Positions 7,022 to 8,097 of a DNA stretch of 8,097 nucleotides are shown piece by piece. The notes under the pieces are model-generated. The model searched no databases and had not been told where the DNA came from. It saw only the letters and a list, made by a program, of their open reading frames with translations. Position 1 is the first letter of the stretch, and each line of letters starts with the position of its first letter. Source of the stretch: Porticoccaceae bacterium (GTDB lineage Bacteria; Pseudomonadota; Gammaproteobacteria; Pseudomonadales; Porticoccaceae); contig PCDB01000001.1 of assembly GCA_002591625.1 (NCBI GenBank), positions 28,077 to 36,173 of the forward strand, in the 5' to 3' direction. A program made the position numbers and the translations under genes.

Positions 7022-7999
7022 TTATTCTATTTGTTTATATGCATTTAGAACATTCCATTTATGGAACCCTTCCATAAGACCTTTGTTTTCTTCTTCAATA
7101 GAGTATTTAGACGGGATATTTATTTTTTTAACATGCTCTTCGATACGGACTTCTTCTTTCTTTAAAGAATTAGATAATTTCAACACATAATCCAAATATG
7201 AAATATATTTATCAATAATATCCCCTTTAGAAATTTTTCCATGACCAGGAATTATAGTTTTTGGATTAATTTTTAAGTCAAAATTTTTCATTGTTTCCAG
7301 ATAATCCGAGAGAGTTTCAGATCTTGCCCAAGGAATACTCCCTCTCCCAAAGACTAAATTTCCTGTCCAAGCAACTTCGGATACTGGAACATATAAAATT
7401 GTGTCGCTTGGAGACATACCAGGACCAAAGTAGTGTAGTTCGATAGTTTTGTTTCCTAAGTCCAAAGTCATTTTTTTTTGAAAAGAAACAGTCGGAAATC
7501 TATCTACAATTTCTTCAAATAATTCTATGCTGCCACCTACGGTGACAGAAATTAATTCTTTTCTTGTCTGAAGTGAATTTCTTTTTAAAAAGTCTATGGT
7601 CTTTTCATGCGCAATTATTGTCGTTGATTTTGGAAAAACATAATTTCCAAAAACATGATCTCCAAATGCATTTAAATTAACTAAATATTTAATAGGTAAA
7701 TCTGTTACTTTTTTTACTGCTGAAATAATTTGATTGCCCATTTCACCATTGAAGTGTGCGTCAATGACTAGGACAAAATCTTCGCCAACTACAAAACCAG
7801 AATTGTCAGTAAAAGGTTTATTAGATAATAGAGCAAATACACCTTCATCAATTTCTACAGTCTCTAACTCTAAACCAGTTGGATCTAATGGGGGTGGAAT
7901 AAACCAATCTGGTCTAGAATTAGCGTACAGGTTATTACAAATTAAGATCGCAATGGTAAAAATAAATATTTTCAAATTAAATATAATTTTATTATTCAC
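7022..7999 (-). CDS. Secreted metallo-beta-lactamase-fold protein with degenerate metal site
   Basis: The 325 residues begin with a signal peptide: a lysine-containing start, a hydrophobic core at about 11-20 and a likely cleavage after LYA at 26, so it is probably periplasmic or exported. The MBL fold is visible from the strand VLVIDAHF (D80), NAFGDHVFGN (109-119 region), FGPGMSPSD (191-199), WTGNLVF (211-217) and IIPGHGK (249-255). The usual HxHxDH is NxFxDH here (N110, F112, D114, H115), the third Zn1 histidine is M195, and the bridging aspartate of the hydrolase TGD motif is N214. D114, H115 and H253 (Zn2 ligands) are kept. Hydrolase activity is therefore doubtful, and no substrate can be given. 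The start is GTG: an in-frame TGA lies two codons upstream and no later start keeps the signal peptide. It begins 9 bases after the glmS stop and is strikingly AT-rich. Confidence 0.85.
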   Translation of the reverse strand: MNNKIIFNLKIFIFTIAILICNNLYANSRPDWFIPPPLDPTGLELETVEIDEGVFALLSNKPFTDNSGFVVGEDFVLVIDAHFNGEMGNQIISAVKKVTDLPIKYLVNLNAFGDHVFGNYVFPKSTTIIAHEKTIDFLKRNSLQTRKELISVTVGGSIELFEEIVDRFPTVSFQKKMTLDLGNKTIELHYFGPGMSPSDTILYVPVSEVAWTGNLVFGRGSIPWARSETLSDYLETMKNFDLKINPKTIIPGHGKISKGDIIDKYISYLDYVLKLSNSLKKEEVRIEEHVKKINIPSKYSIEEENKGLMEGFHKWNVLNAYKQIE

Positions 8000-8008
8000 T
8001 GTTCAATT

Positions 8009-8097
8009 TCACTCTACGGTTACAGACTTAGCTAAGTTTCGAGGTTGGTCGACATCGGTTCCCTTTAACAAACCCACATGGTAAGACAATAGTTGAA
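8009..8097 (-). CDS. glmS: GlmS C-terminus (glucosamine-6-phosphate synthase), partial
   Basis: The last 28 codons of a gene that enters from beyond the right edge. The minus strand ends with YHVGLLKGTDVDQPRNLAKS and then VTVE and TGA, which is the highly conserved C-terminus of glutamine-fructose-6-phosphate aminotransferase, the cytoplasmic enzyme making glucosamine-6-phosphate for peptidoglycan and LPS. The segment includes the DQPRNLAKSVTVE tail that closes the isomerase domain and that TnsD-type proteins recognise in its DNA form in Tn7 systems. The 5' part is outside the window. The MBL-fold gene starts only 9 bases downstream, and no terminator is seen between them. Confidence 0.93.
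   Translation of the reverse strand, partial: QLLSYHVGLLKGTDVDQPRNLAKSVTVE

Noticed and set aside
7022..7999. Functional metallo-beta-lactamase (antibiotic resistance)
   Set aside because: All three Zn1 ligands are replaced and nothing ties it to a beta-lactamase subclass; only the fold can be claimed.
7980..8008. Tn7-type insertion at the glmS attachment site
   Set aside because: The usual insertion point, about 25 bases past the glmS stop, falls within the MBL signal peptide, and no TGTGGG-type Tn7 end, target duplication or tns gene is seen.
7734..8084. Plus-strand open frame across the MBL-fold start and the glmS end
   Set aside because: It runs antisense to two recognisable minus-strand genes and resembles no protein family; it is a shadow frame.

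Overview
The window reads as a stretch of a moderately AT-rich bacterial chromosome, most likely a gammaproteobacterium. The main clues are a FabH-type synthase that closely resembles the Pseudomonas aeruginosa PA3286 (octanoyl-CoA) branch and a recognisable glmS 3' end at the right edge. No species can be named from the sequence alone.

Layout, left to right: one plus-strand gene for an AMP-forming acyl-CoA synthetase (24-1592), perhaps coupled to an upstream gene that ends at base 27. It converges on a long minus-strand series. Read in the direction of transcription (right to left), that series is: the last 28 codons of glmS (8009-8097); a secreted metallo-beta-lactamase-fold protein starting 9 bases later (7022-7999); a small MORN-like hypothetical protein (6680-6937); a FabH-like ketoacyl synthase (5469-6593); and, after a roughly 215-base gap, a tight three-gene operon for a high-molecular-weight FabG4-type ketoreductase (3844-5253), a double-hotdog MaoC/HtdX-type hydratase (2980-3840) and a FadA2/FadI-type thiolase (1676-2965). 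A hairpin lies where the thiolase and synthetase genes converge.

The biochemical theme is acyl-CoA metabolism. The synthetase makes acyl-CoA; thiolase, ketoreductase and hydratase cover three of the four steps of a beta-oxidation or reverse beta-oxidation cycle, with (R)-3-hydroxyacyl-CoA expected as the intermediate; the FabH homologue could pass a medium-chain acyl-CoA into fatty acid synthesis. No enoyl-CoA reductase or acyl-CoA dehydrogenase is present. The reductase-hydratase-thiolase set has the same membership as the mycobacterial fabG4 / htdX / fadA2 neighbourhood.

Base composition is patchy by eye: the thiolase-hydratase-reductase operon is clearly the most GC-rich part, the synthetase and FabH genes are intermediate, and the MBL-fold and MORN-like genes next to glmS are very AT-rich. 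The most unusual single item is the MBL-fold protein: its metal-binding motif is degenerate, with all three Zn1 ligands replaced while the Zn2 ligands remain. No tRNA, rRNA, CRISPR array, insertion sequence or transposon end was found.
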